NCBI GenBank assembly: GCA_949841595.1
Contig: CATKZB010000002.1
Coordinates: 1 to 64,000 of the forward strand
Reading direction: 5' to 3'
Length of the DNA: 64,000 bases
DNA from: an uncultured Christensenella sp.
GTDB taxonomy: Bacteria; Bacillota; Clostridia; Christensenellales; UBA1242
The notes under the pieces: model-generated
Database searches by the model: none
Told to the model about the DNA's origin: nothing
What the model saw: the letters and a program-made list of their open reading frames with translations, nothing else
Shown here: in pieces, positions 7,108-16,454 of the stretch
Layout: every line of letters starts with the position of its first letter
How positions within the stretch are numbered: position 1 is the stretch's first letter
Made by a program: the position numbers and the translations under genes

Positions 7108-8799
7108 TTAATCTGGAAACTCAATCACAAAGGAAATTTCACCTGTTGAAGTGTCAGTTTCTGTGTAGCATTTACATGAACCTATTGGAACTGCACTGCT
7201 TGGTGAAACATTTCCACTTGAATCAGTTATCATAACTTTGTTTGCATTTCCTGCTCCTTGTGATTTGTCGACTTTTTTATTTAATTCATCGGTTGCAGCC
7301 TTTTGTGTCATTGCACCATCTGTGTTTTGACCTGTGCCAGTATACATAACGACACCTTCTGGAATGTTAGGCAATCCATCTAAGTCGCTATATTGGTTTG
7401 AAAAAGCAGCAGCACCAAGTGAACTTGCATCTGCTTTTTCATTGATTTTGCTTAGTAATGCACTAGACAATTTTGTTTCACCAATAACACCATTCTTAAT
7501 AACAGCACTAACCTTATTGTCAGAAGTAATTGATACTGTAATTTCAGTTCCATCTACACCAGTGTAGATGTTAATAAATGCACTCATTGAAATCTCTTGT
7601 GTTGTTCCATCTTCATGCTCTAAAATAAGTTTCTTTGTTGCTTGATCGTAATGAAAATTAACGACCACTTTTTCAAGAAGTGTGTCAAGAGTAAAACTTG
7701 TTCCATCATTCTTCACAAATGTAAAAATACCAGTTTGGCTATCCATAGATACTGACTTAATAGATGCTGCAACTTTTTCCTTCTGTTCAGTATTAAACAC
7801 CTCGTTAGTGGCATCCAGCGTTGTTTTATTGGCGTGTGCATGGCGTTTATTTACTGCATCTGATATATTTTCGTTAGATTGATTATAAGTGTCTAGCAAA
7901 GCCTTATTTGAGTGGTTGTGTCTATTTTCAGAGTTTGATGAAACCTCCTCTTTTAACACTTTTGCTTGTTTTGCAGATACTGGCTTATTTGGATCGTCAG
8001 TTACACAATCATCTACTATGTCTGTGTAATTGATTTTCTTGTCTAAAGCCTCTTTCTGTGCAGTGGAAACTGGCTTATCTTTATCTGAAGTATTATCAAC
8101 CTTTTCAAGACCAAGTTGTTGAGCAGTAACTTCATGTGGATTCTCTTTGTTGTCTAAGTGGTCTTTGAGTGCGTTCTTTTGACCTTCATTAAGTTCGTCA
8201 ATATATGCTTTCTGATCTTCGTATTCTTTGATAGGAAGAGTGCTTGGTTTCATTCCACCAACGCCATCTGCCACCAAAACAAGCCCTTCATTGCCAGAAA
8301 TCTTGTCGACCTTATTCTTTGTCAACTCATTCACTTTCGCTGCTGTAACATCGTGCTGTGCCATGACAACCCCTGCTGGATTAAACCCATTACCACTAAT
8401 ATATAGATTTAGCGTTGAACTTGGCAATAGACTTGAAAACTCATCATTTTCATTGAGTGTTCCATAAGCGAAGGTTATTTCCAAACTTCCATTTATCTTA
8501 CAAAACTCTTCTGGAAAATATCCACGATACAACTCATATTCAAAACCATCTATGCTAATAGTCTTTTCGTAAGGCAAGTTATATGTTTGACTTCCCCATA
8601 TTTTTTCGCCAAGAGTGTTTATTGTGTTTGCATAAATCTTTACAATAGATTTATCTGTTGAATTAACAGTCTTTGGCACTAAGCATTCAATATCGGTAAA
8701 CCTATAACTGTCTTTATTCAGTCTTAAGGGTATAGATACTGCTGTTAATGAGCCATAAGCAGTTAAAACAACTTTCACTTTGTTTTTCTCTTTAATCAT
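7108..8799 (-). CDS. BppU-like baseplate fibre protein
   Basis: 563 residues. Residues 1-125 resemble the BppU/DUF2479 N-terminal domain that docks lactococcal-type phage fibres on the baseplate. Then come a coiled linker with fibre repeats (ENPHEVTAQQLGLEKVDNTS, DKPVSTAQKEALDKK, and two HNHSNKALLD / HAHANKTTLD repeats), and a Gly/Ser-rich C-terminus. The repeat style is common in Firmicutes tail fibres. It precedes the four tail tips, so it is the likely stalk to which one of them attaches. Intact, ATG 8799 after AAAGGAGAGAAT. Confidence 0.8.
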   Translation of the reverse strand: MIKEKNKVKVVLTAYGSLTAVSIPLRLNKDSYRFTDIECLVPKTVNSTDKSIVKIYANTINTLGEKIWGSQTYNLPYEKTISIDGFEYELYRGYFPEEFCKINGSLEITFAYGTLNENDEFSSLLPSSTLNLYISGNGFNPAGVVMAQHDVTAAKVNELTKNKVDKISGNEGLVLVADGVGGMKPSTLPIKEYEDQKAYIDELNEGQKNALKDHLDNKENPHEVTAQQLGLEKVDNTSDKDKPVSTAQKEALDKKINYTDIVDDCVTDDPNKPVSAKQAKVLKEEVSSNSENRHNHSNKALLDTYNQSNENISDAVNKRHAHANKTTLDATNEVFNTEQKEKVAASIKSVSMDSQTGIFTFVKNDGTSFTLDTLLEKVVVNFHYDQATKKLILEHEDGTTQEISMSAFINIYTGVDGTEITVSITSDNKVSAVIKNGVIGETKLSSALLSKINEKADASSLGAAAFSNQYSDLDGLPNIPEGVVMYTGTGQNTDGAMTQKAATDELNKKVDKSQGAGNANKVMITDSSGNVSPSSAVPIGSCKCYTETDTSTGEISFVIEFPD

Positions 8800-8826
8800 T
8801 ATTCTCTCCTTTTAAAAAGTTTTATC

Positions 8827-8856
8827 AAAAAAGGCAAGTCTACCGACTCGCCTTAA
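8827..8856 (-). terminator. Terminator after the small membrane gene
   Basis: Minus strand AAGGCGAGTC-GGTA-GACTTGCCTT, 10 paired positions with one G-U, then TTTTTT. One of the strongest terminators in the prophage, placed between the small membrane gene and the BppU-like gene. Late read-through must occur for the fibres to be made. Confidence 0.8.
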
Positions 8857-8876
8857 TGATTATATTTTTATTTGAT

Positions 8877-9119
8877 TTATTTTTTTCTTTTGAGCGTAAG
8901 AACCAAAATCAAGATGTAAACGCCTACTATTATCACCAAAGAGACAACTGATATAACAATATAGGTTACCCATGCCTCAGGATTATAAAAAGCCATGTCA
9001 GGCAATCCGACACCTTTTTGATAACATTTTACAAGCAATGCCAAAATACTAGCATTGAGATAAACTAGAATTGCAAACAAAACAGTTTCGAATAAAACAA
9101 TTACACTTTTCTTTTTCAT
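8877..9119 (-). CDS. Small two-helix membrane protein, phage moron
   Basis: 80 residues from ATG 9119 (MKKKSVIVLFE), with hydrophobic segments at about 5-28 and 48-73 and a KRKK tail. A TTG-initiated longer frame to 9155 is possible, but that TTG is part of a consensus -35 box. The -10 box predicts transcription beginning within a base or two of the ATG, so the mRNA would be leaderless, and no ribosome site is seen. Own promoter, own terminator and position between tail genes are the hallmarks of a moron expressed in the lysogen. Exclusion of other phages is a common role for such proteins, but it is only inference here. Confidence 0.75.
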   Translation of the reverse strand: MKKKSVIVLFETVLFAILVYLNASILALLVKCYQKGVGLPDMAFYNPEAWVTYIVISVVSLVIIVGVYILILVLTLKRKK

Positions 9120-9126
9120 ATTTGCT

Positions 9127-9155
9127 ATTATAAATGTATTTACAAAAAATGTCAA
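9127..9155 (-). promoter_or_regulatory. Perfect consensus promoter for the moron
   Basis: TTGACA (9155-9150), exactly 17 bases, TATAAT (9132-9127): a full match to the SigA consensus. It lies at the end of the large tail gene, reading into the small membrane gene. Expected start of transcription is about 9120, adjacent to the ATG. Confidence 0.85.
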
Positions 9156-12100
9156 TTATTTCACCTTAAAATAAGAAGTATCCACATTTCCTAAATACCA
9201 GTCCTGTTTTTTTTCTTCTATTGACAAATCGCTTACATTTCTTGCTATAACAAAATATTTTGCACCACTATTAACATAATCGTTGACTTCATTGGTGCTA
9301 ATTATCGCAATAGAACTAATATTTTCCAAATTGACATTCTTTAAAGTTTTCTCAATATTGATTTTTATTCCTGCACAATTAGGTAACAACTCTTTATCAA
9401 TATCAAAAAGTTGTTCTGTGATTATTCTATTAGGAATGGTTTCATTGGAAATTTTATTTACTTCTTCATTTAGAAGTGCTAACTTCAGATTGTTTTTATT
9501 ATTTTGCCACATATAAGCAGACAATACAAACCTATCACTATCGCTAATAACTTGCAAGTTAAAATTAAAACTTAGCATTTCTCTATTGTCTTTTAGCAAT
9601 GCAATACCATGAGAATTAGGGACTATTATCTCTCCCTCTTTCTCGCTACTAAATAAGCACAATTTGTTTGTTATTGTATCTATTGGATTTAATGGTCTAT
9701 TATGAACTTGTTCTGGAGTCATTTCATAATCCTCAATTATACTAAAATCAAGCAAATCGGCTCTTCCATAAACATCTGGATAACGGAAAGGCTTTAATTG
9801 AGCATAAGCAGTATTTGTTTTATCATCATCTTTAACAGATAGAGAAGTTCCAACAACTTGGTCTCCAGCCGAGAAATTATCCTTCATCTTCCAAGAGAAT
9901 GTTAATGTATTTTGGATAGATAATGAACTTAAAGCAGTGCAAACTTCAACATTATAAGTTTCATTTCCTGCAATAGTCGATTTATCTATATCGTTTTTAA
10001 ATTTGGTAACTGCATATTTTGGATAATGATTTATATTACCTAACAATAAATTTGATATAAACTCCCATCCAGATTGTCTGATAAAAGAATTTGTTTTGTC
10101 TACTTCAATAGGCTTTGTGTCAACAACAATATATTCATCTAAGGATATATCTCTTTTAATCTGACTTTGTTCACTTATCTCATAAAATCTTGGCTCTGAT
10201 GGTATCCCAATTATTTGAGACAACCTATTAAAGTCTTTTGAAAATTCAACTTCACTTATTATATGATTGCTATAATAAGTGTTTTTTACTTTAGAGACAT
10301 AATATAGATTATCTCTAATTTTATAAAGTTCTCCACTTTGTTTTAATTTAAACAAACTCGTAACCCATTCAGTTACCTTATAAGTTGTATTACCTGTTCT
10401 AATCAATAATCCATAAGTATTATTTCCAAATTTTACACTATCAACAACTGTGTCTGTTTGATTGTTAAATTGGTTATGTTGTGGAACTCTATCATATTTA
10501 GAAGCCAATAAATATTTTCGTAAATCAGGTCTTGTTTGGTTTGTGCGAATAGAGTCTTTTGTTCTGTATACAACATGAAAGATAAAATCATTTATTTTTA
10601 AATCTTTCCATTTTGCAGGGTCAACACTAAATACTTTCCCTAAAATGCGTTTTACTGCATATTCTTGAACATTATCTCCTGTATTCACCGATGGTAGTTG
10701 ATAACTTAACCCTTGAATTTTATTCGTTCCCAAAGAATAATATAAAGCAAATCCCTTGTTTACACTATCATTAGCATTGATTGATAATATATTGTAAATA
10801 TTCTCTTCAAAAATAAACCCGTTAGGGTCTTCACCTCTAGTTCCTTTCCCCACTAAATTTCTTATATCATTACTTTCAATAAAAGGACAAGAAACATTTT
10901 TCACTTCTAAATCAACTAGTTCAATTATATTCATAGAAGTAATTATTTCGGCAACATCATTATAAACCAAATAATCACTGCTAGATGATTTAGGAGCAAC
11001 CCATTCATCAATTACACCCCCTAATTGAACCATGTTAGATACATAAGAAGAGCATGCATCAACATACTCTTCAATATTTTTGCTATTATAGATTGTTATT
11101 TTATTTCCTACATCTAAGTATTGAGTCGGGTCTCCAAGTTTTTTCCATGTAGTTACAAATCTATCATCTTTACCAAACCTAACTTTAGGAATTGCATGAA
11201 TATATTTACCTATATCTAATTGTAATTCCCACCAGTTTTTTTGATTGTAAAAATTTTCAACAATAATAGTATTTTGCAACTCTTGTTTATCTGCATCCTC
11301 TAAATAATATGCTTTTGGAGTCTCATCTATTGGAACTCCCTTTATTTTAAAATGATTCTGTGTGGTTAAAAAAGCCTTATTGTATAAGTTATAAGCATTT
11401 TCAGTAGGAGCATTTCTTAAATACAGGCTTTTATCTTCGCCTTTTAACACAGCATTAAATTGTATATTTGCACATGGATAATCCTGATTGGTATAATTAA
11501 CATTATTTTTACCAACATAGATACCAGTCAATGGCTCACCCCCTACACTTCCATCATATTTATAAGCAATAGGATTTGAACTATCATATCTATTTGATGT
11601 ATCATAACTTTCGTTGCCGTTTATAGTGAAATTGTGTAGAGATATGCTAACTGAATACTTACATCCAGCATGTATCTCAAATTCTATCCTTCTATTCTGA
11701 ATCTCACTATCAAACTGAGCAACTTGTTTAGAATAATTATACACTGATGGTCCTTGAAAGAGTGGTTTCCAGCCACTTGCAAAGACAACCCTTGAAGTTG
11801 CCTCACCTTTCTTTTGTTCTAGATTTCCCATCTCCCAGTTTTTAACCCAAACATTTTCAGTAGGACTAGCACTGCTTGGATTAACTTGCACTTTTTTAAT
11901 AATTTTCTTTTCATTGGTTGCAATGACTGTTTCTTCTACAATAACATCTACAGAACAATATCCTTGATGAGAAAAATTTTTACTATTTCGGTCTCCAGAT
12001 TTAATTTCAAGCATTGGCACTGGTAAAGAAACTGTTTTTACATTCGTTGTAGGGTCCACCTCTTGATTCAATAAAAAATCAGTCCATTCTGTTATGTTTG

Positions 12101-12686
12101 ATTGTTGTCCATCCCAATTTGGAAAAACCCAAATAAATTGTTTACCTATTCTTATCCATTGGTCCCATAAACCTGAGCCCCCAGCACCAAAATTTTCACT
12201 AGGTGTCCACACTACATTAGAAAATCTTGTGATAGCCTTAGCATTAACATCATAGGTCGGTTTACTTTCAATAGAAACATCTTTAAGTCTATAAGTTACT
12301 GCAATATTATCTACTAATCTACCTTGAGAATCAACGCTTGCTTCGTTAAATGTTACATGGTGGTCAAAATACTTGTCATTAGATAAAATTGGCTGAGTTA
12401 CTATATCTGTTGCAACGCATAAGTGCCAATCTTTCCACATTCTTTCCGTTTCGCCTTCTGCATCTTCTGTCTTTTCCCATTTTTCAAAAATAAACTTTCT
12501 ATCTGGCTCAAATTCCTCGCTAAAAGTCAAACCAGTCAATGTTAATTCCACAACATCAAGAATCTCAGTTAAATCATCAGAATCAGAGTCTCCCTGCAAA
12601 ATAAAAGAGGAGAAATCTTCTCCTCTATAATTATTTTCTTCTTGACTGCTATCATAAGCATAAAGTCTCGTTATGATTTTACCCAT
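9156..12686 (-). CDS. Large tail / baseplate protein
   Basis: 1176 residues, the largest prophage protein. No signal peptide or membrane helix. It is rich in N, Y, W and T with many short beta-strand-like segments, as in structural tail hubs or tail-tip proteins. I recognise no peptidase or lysozyme motif. Its start overlaps the upstream stop (TAATG) after GGGAGATTAAGGTA. It lies between the Gly-rich protein and the fibre module, where a distal tail, nozzle or hub protein is expected. Assignment is by size and position. Confidence 0.65.
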   Translation of the reverse strand: MGKIITRLYAYDSSQEENNYRGEDFSSFILQGDSDSDDLTEILDVVELTLTGLTFSEEFEPDRKFIFEKWEKTEDAEGETERMWKDWHLCVATDIVTQPILSNDKYFDHHVTFNEASVDSQGRLVDNIAVTYRLKDVSIESKPTYDVNAKAITRFSNVVWTPSENFGAGGSGLWDQWIRIGKQFIWVFPNWDGQQSNITEWTDFLLNQEVDPTTNVKTVSLPVPMLEIKSGDRNSKNFSHQGYCSVDVIVEETVIATNEKKIIKKVQVNPSSASPTENVWVKNWEMGNLEQKKGEATSRVVFASGWKPLFQGPSVYNYSKQVAQFDSEIQNRRIEFEIHAGCKYSVSISLHNFTINGNESYDTSNRYDSSNPIAYKYDGSVGGEPLTGIYVGKNNVNYTNQDYPCANIQFNAVLKGEDKSLYLRNAPTENAYNLYNKAFLTTQNHFKIKGVPIDETPKAYYLEDADKQELQNTIIVENFYNQKNWWELQLDIGKYIHAIPKVRFGKDDRFVTTWKKLGDPTQYLDVGNKITIYNSKNIEEYVDACSSYVSNMVQLGGVIDEWVAPKSSSSDYLVYNDVAEIITSMNIIELVDLEVKNVSCPFIESNDIRNLVGKGTRGEDPNGFIFEENIYNILSINANDSVNKGFALYYSLGTNKIQGLSYQLPSVNTGDNVQEYAVKRILGKVFSVDPAKWKDLKINDFIFHVVYRTKDSIRTNQTRPDLRKYLLASKYDRVPQHNQFNNQTDTVVDSVKFGNNTYGLLIRTGNTTYKVTEWVTSLFKLKQSGELYKIRDNLYYVSKVKNTYYSNHIISEVEFSKDFNRLSQIIGIPSEPRFYEISEQSQIKRDISLDEYIVVDTKPIEVDKTNSFIRQSGWEFISNLLLGNINHYPKYAVTKFKNDIDKSTIAGNETYNVEVCTALSSLSIQNTLTFSWKMKDNFSAGDQVVGTSLSVKDDDKTNTAYAQLKPFRYPDVYGRADLLDFSIIEDYEMTPEQVHNRPLNPIDTITNKLCLFSSEKEGEIIVPNSHGIALLKDNREMLSFNFNLQVISDSDRFVLSAYMWQNNKNNLKLALLNEEVNKISNETIPNRIITEQLFDIDKELLPNCAGIKINIEKTLKNVNLENISSIAIISTNEVNDYVNSGAKYFVIARNVSDLSIEEKKQDWYLGNVDTSYFKVK

Positions 12687-13240
12687 TACCTTAATCTCCC
12701 TGTTGTTAAATTTAGACCAGCCCTTGCTCGTTGATACTGAATTGAACTGTTTTCCTTAAACACTTGATAAGAATATTCTCTTTCTCTATTTGCTTGTCTA
12801 AAGCCTATAGAAATAGCAGAACCTGCTGCACCAACTAAGCCACCAATAACAGTTCCAACAGGTCCAAAAGAACTACCCATTAAAGCACCTGAAAAAATTG
12901 AAGAACCAACATTAACTACATCTTGAACAATTTCTATTTTTCTATTTATTTGTGCTTGGAGCGATTGGTCTCCACTATTCATCCCAATACCACTTACATA
13001 ATAGTCAAAACCACTAAAAATAGCCTGTTTTGTTAATTGAATCATACCTGCACCAACAAATTTACCTAGTGTCTTTGTTTTAACACCAGCATCAATATCA
13101 ATATTTGACCCTAGTTCAGTTTTGTCTATCTGACTATTAGATGCTTGCTGTGTCTTTAGCCCTTTTGTTCCAGAGGCACTAACATTTCCATCTTTTCTAA
13201 CAATAATTTCAAATTTTTGAACACCTTGTTTATATAACAT
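12686..13240 (-). CDS. Gly-rich phage protein with a hydrophobic hairpin
   Basis: 184 residues. Residues 105-148 form a long Gly/Ala/Ser-rich hydrophobic stretch (SGALMGSSFGPVGTVIGG and on) able to cross a membrane, followed by a basic tail. Such small glycine-zipper proteins are often internal or ejection proteins of short-tailed phages, or inner-membrane channel parts. It is translationally coupled to the neighbours at both ends. Family not recognised. Confidence 0.6.
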   Translation of the reverse strand: MLYKQGVQKFEIIVRKDGNVSASGTKGLKTQQASNSQIDKTELGSNIDIDAGVKTKTLGKFVGAGMIQLTKQAIFSGFDYYVSGIGMNSGDQSLQAQINRKIEIVQDVVNVGSSIFSGALMGSSFGPVGTVIGGLVGAAGSAISIGFRQANREREYSYQVFKENSSIQYQRARAGLNLTTGRLR

Positions 13241-14168
13241 CTTCTGCCCTTCCTTTTAATGTCATTGCAGTATTGCTATAACTCCCATTCTCCACCTTCT
13301 TCTGCATATTATCAATTACGCAGTTTAACAAATATTCATCATCACTAATCTTTAATTTAACAATTAAAGCCTCATTGATGTCTTGAATTGGTATTTCTTC
13401 ATTGTTTTTTTTGTAGGCTGCAAAAGCCATAAATTTGTCTGTTAATTTCTTTGATAAAGGTTTGAGAAAGTCATAAAAATTAAACGATAACACAAATGTC
13501 GAAGTTTTATTTATAATACCTGCTGCATCTGTTCTTTTATACTTAGGAAGAGAATCATTAGCAAATATTATCTGCATAGACAATTCAGAAATAGGAACAT
13601 GCAAAAATTCGTTATCAAGGCAAATGGACATTTCATAATCACTATAAGTCAAAGCATTTGTTAAATAAGTAAGTTTAAAACCCATGCTACACTTAATGGA
13701 AGTTCCAAATTGGTCATCTTCAGGTTCGTTATCATATTGCAAGATTCCGAATAGCAAATATGTGTTTAAAGTCTCTCCAAAGTTGTTTTCAATCTTTTCG
13801 GGTTTTCCTAAATATATATTTCTTAACTTTTGGACATAATAATCAAGTAATTCAATTTTAGATTCTTGGATAATAAAGGTTATAGTTCCACTTTTCTCAA
13901 CAAAATCAATATCAGGAGAAATTGTGGCTTCTTCATCAAGAACTTCCACTAATGCAAAAGACTTATTAGGCTTAACTTCTACTCTTTTATCTTGCTCATC
14001 TTTCATAATATTGCACTTGAAAGAATAAAAGTTTAAATTTAAAAATTCCATTATACTACTTGTTTTCTCTTGGTTATTCTCAATATATTTGACTTCTTCA
14101 TCATTATTTGTAAATGCATTCTTGATTAAGTCTCTTATATTTTCAGTTGTTAATACAGTTCTATTCAT
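13230..14168 (-). CDS. Phage tail-module protein of unknown function
   Basis: 312 residues, acidic, no membrane segment, mixed alpha/beta composition. It starts 8 bases inside the previous gene and overlaps the next by 11 bases. Order (after connectors, before the hub) suits a tail-tube, adaptor or tail-completion protein. Nothing in the sequence identifies it more closely. Confidence 0.55.
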   Translation of the reverse strand: MNRTVLTTENIRDLIKNAFTNNDEEVKYIENNQEKTSSIMEFLNLNFYSFKCNIMKDEQDKRVEVKPNKSFALVEVLDEEATISPDIDFVEKSGTITFIIQESKIELLDYYVQKLRNIYLGKPEKIENNFGETLNTYLLFGILQYDNEPEDDQFGTSIKCSMGFKLTYLTNALTYSDYEMSICLDNEFLHVPISELSMQIIFANDSLPKYKRTDAAGIINKTSTFVLSFNFYDFLKPLSKKLTDKFMAFAAYKKNNEEIPIQDINEALIVKLKISDDEYLLNCVIDNMQKKVENGSYSNTAMTLKGRAEDVI

Positions 14169-14745
14169 TTTTATAACCTACCTTTTTCATCCAAATTTGT
14201 TTTTGTTTCATAAAATCTCCATCTTGCTTTTCTCCAAAAAGTTTTTGTGCTTTCGGATAATTTCCACTAAACCTTATATTGTCAATTATGTCATTCATAA
14301 GGCTTTTTAACTGATTCGCATTCATACTTTTAATTTCTTTGATATTTGCCACTTTTAAATATAACTTAGTAGGTTTACTATTTTTCTTCTCTTCCATCCA
14401 AGCAGTTTGTAATATTTCGTTATTTAAAGCCAAAGATGACAATAGCCCAGACTTGCTTTTTATATAGTTATAAATTCCATTATATGCTTTGCCATAAGAT
14501 ACATTAAGGTCTCCCTTAATTGTAATTGTGCGATTGGTTCTTGTTACCCTAACCTTGTTATAATATTTACTGGCAGCAGCAGATGACAATGACTTAATTT
14601 GATTTCCAATAATTCTTAGTTGACCATTTTTAGAAACCCTTTTGTTTTTTTCAATTTCATTAAAGTCTCCTATTGGTAATTTCTTTCTTATTGACTTATT
14701 GTTAAAAATATCTGACAAACTAAAGTTCTGTTTATAAAGAGCCAT
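14161..14745 (-). CDS. Probable head-tail joining protein
   Basis: 194 residues, basic, with a lysine-rich helical N-terminus and an alpha/beta middle. Located two genes after the capsid block among connector-sized genes; phages usually keep HK97 gp10-like or tail-completion proteins here. No motif is decisive. It overlaps the following gene by 8 bases. Confidence 0.5.
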   Translation of the reverse strand: MALYKQNFSLSDIFNNKSIRKKLPIGDFNEIEKNKRVSKNGQLRIIGNQIKSLSSAAASKYYNKVRVTRTNRTITIKGDLNVSYGKAYNGIYNYIKSKSGLLSSLALNNEILQTAWMEEKKNSKPTKLYLKVANIKEIKSMNANQLKSLMNDIIDNIRFSGNYPKAQKLFGEKQDGDFMKQKQIWMKKVGYKNE

Positions 14746-14754
14746 CTTTTGCCT

Positions 14755-15165
14755 CTAACTTAAACTCGTTAAATCTAGGTAATAAAAACTCAGTTTTTTA
14801 GGAGTGTATTTAACATTTTCTTTAATTGATGTTACTATCCAAACTTTGTCAAAGACTTTAACTATATCTCCTACATCAATACAGCAAACATAATCTTTTA
14901 TATTATCATCAAAGTAAGAATCAGTTGTTTCTACTGTTATAAAACAAGTAGGAGTTTTTAACCCTTTAAGCGTTTGCTCTCTAGTGATTGTTATTTCCCC
15001 TACTGGTTTAAACTGAATACTCATACCAATTTCAACATATTTGTTATCTTCATAATTAACAGTTTCGTTTTTCAAATTCAAACTGCATCCATCAGTATAT
15101 CTTTTATAAAGCAATCCCCAGTCTCCACGAAAGCCAAATGGTATTCTTCTTGTTGGTTGACACAT
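14755..15165 (-). CDS. Probable head-closure protein
   Basis: 136 residues, beta-rich, starting MCQPTRRIPFGFRGDW. Size, beta-rich make-up and place between a connector-like gene and a tail-joining-like gene match head-closure proteins (SPP1 gp16 type). This is by synteny; residue motifs are too weak to name a family. Confidence 0.5.
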   Translation of the reverse strand: MCQPTRRIPFGFRGDWGLLYKRYTDGCSLNLKNETVNYEDNKYVEIGMSIQFKPVGEITITREQTLKGLKTPTCFITVETTDSYFDDNIKDYVCCIDVGDIVKVFDKVWIVTSIKENVKYTPKKLSFYYLDLTSLS

Positions 15166-15175
15166 ATCTTTCCTC

Positions 15176-15745
15176 CTAATATTTGCTCAAATCTGGCATG
15201 AAACCACTAATGTTTAACCATCTTGTCAAACCAAGTGTTTCAAGCGTTCTAATGGTCTCTTTTGCCATATCTGAAGTGTCTCTAACTTGGTCTTCTGGTT
15301 TAAGTGGCATTGTTTGTTCTTCAGCATTCTCCATGTTTGTTCTTGAATACTTTGCAGCATCTCCACATTCAATAATCCACCTTGCTTGTTCTGCAAGAGC
15401 CTCTTCAAACTGCTTACGCATAAAATATTGGTCTGGATAGATGGTTGGTGGTGCAGTTGCAATTCTATACATTTGCACTTGATAACTTCTTCTCCCTGAC
15501 CTATATTGAATGAAGTCATAGACCTTCTTACTGGTTTTCTCTATAAGTTCTTGTATCTTGTTTGGATTATTTGAAGTGTAAAAACGCTCTGCATCAATGC
15601 CATAGTTAAGTAAACCTTCTTCAGTGAGGAAGTATCTATGCAACATAGGATTGTAAACCATGTATTGAGTATTGCAAGGAAACTTATTGTCGCCATTTTC
15701 AAAGTCTGTAGGGTCGTTATAGAATGGAATATCTTCTTTTTTCAT
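15176..15745 (-). CDS. Probable head-tail connector protein
   Basis: 189 residues, mainly helical, with a central QYRSGRRSYQVQMYRIAT segment and an aromatic N-terminus. First gene after an internal promoter (15795-15822) and preceded by AAGGAGAAATT. Gene order behind capsid suggests the DNA-packaging/connector (SPP1 gp15-like) slot. Role inferred from order only. Confidence 0.5.
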   Translation of the reverse strand: MKKEDIPFYNDPTDFENGDNKFPCNTQYMVYNPMLHRYFLTEEGLLNYGIDAERFYTSNNPNKIQELIEKTSKKVYDFIQYRSGRRSYQVQMYRIATAPPTIYPDQYFMRKQFEEALAEQARWIIECGDAAKYSRTNMENAEEQTMPLKPEDQVRDTSDMAKETIRTLETLGLTRWLNISGFMPDLSKY

Positions 15746-15794
15746 AATTTCTCCTTATTTTTTGTTAAAAGTGTTGATTTTTTTGTTTTGTTTG

Positions 15795-15822
15795 AGTATA
15801 ATATAAGTATAAAAGTTCGCAA
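15795..15822 (-). promoter_or_regulatory. Internal late promoter
   Basis: -35 TTGCGA (15822-15817), 16-base spacer, -10 TATACT (15800-15795) on the minus strand, ahead of the connector gene. The -35 box is in the distal arm of an inverted repeat (15816-15822 with 15846-15852, GTTGCGAA / TTCGCAAC). The hairpin is followed by T7 in the plus direction, so it may also work as a terminator or operator. Confidence 0.5.
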
Positions 15823-15860
15823 CTCAGGGCTTCGTGCTTAATTGGTTGCGAATTTTTTTA

Positions 15861-16454
15861 TTATCTAAAAATAACTTCATAGACAAATTGCTTGTCGCCC
15901 TTATCTCTAACATTGATAACAACATCATACTTCTCATCGCCAACTTGAACATTATTTTTGAAATAATGCCATTCTTTAACACCTTTATGTTGTTTTGTGT
16001 CTTTTCCCTTTTCAAGTTTACTATAATCATAACTTGAGTTCTTGATAAAACTTGGTAATTCTTTGATATTGTTTATTTTAAAAGTAAAACCTTTTTGCGT
16101 TGAATTACCTCTTGTATATACATTCTTTTTAGCAGAATATTTATCAAATGCAGCAAGAATTGTTCTATCGTTTATTTCCAATTCAATAGGTTGAAAACTT
16201 TCAATTAAATCAACCAATTCCTTGACTTTAATCTTTTTAACTTCATTTAGTGTTTTAACAAGTTTTACAACTTGTTCTTTTTTATTTCTACTTATTTCTT
16301 CTTCCCTGAGAGACTCTTCAAATGTTGGTTTCTCTTTGTTTGACTTTCCAACACCCATTTCTTCTAGTCTTTTATTTTCAGCAGGTGTTCCACCACCAGA
16401 ACTAAACTTGCCATCTTCATCTCTAGGATGCTTATTTTCTTCCCATTGAGCCAT
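15861..16454 (-). CDS. Nuclease-like C-terminal domain of a virion protein, separate frame as assembled
   Basis: 197 residues from ATG 16454. The start MAQWEENKHPRDEDGKF is the junction motif (W-E-HPRD-GKF) that often links phage head proteins to a C-terminal effector domain. Residues 130-197 (KGVKEWHYFKNNVQVGDEKY, VVINVRDKGDKQFVYEV) resemble the phage Barnase-EndoU-ColicinE5/D-RelE-like nuclease (PBECR) domains by memory. The G7 tract just upstream could act as a ribosome site (spacing 5). With G8 this frame fuses in phase to the preceding ORF. The nuclease call is moderate; no catalytic residue is assigned. Confidence 0.65.
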   Translation of the reverse strand: MAQWEENKHPRDEDGKFSSGGGTPAENKRLEEMGVGKSNKEKPTFEESLREEEISRNKKEQVVKLVKTLNEVKKIKVKELVDLIESFQPIELEINDRTILAAFDKYSAKKNVYTRGNSTQKGFTFKINNIKELPSFIKNSSYDYSKLEKGKDTKQHKGVKEWHYFKNNVQVGDEKYDVVINVRDKGDKQFVYEVIFR

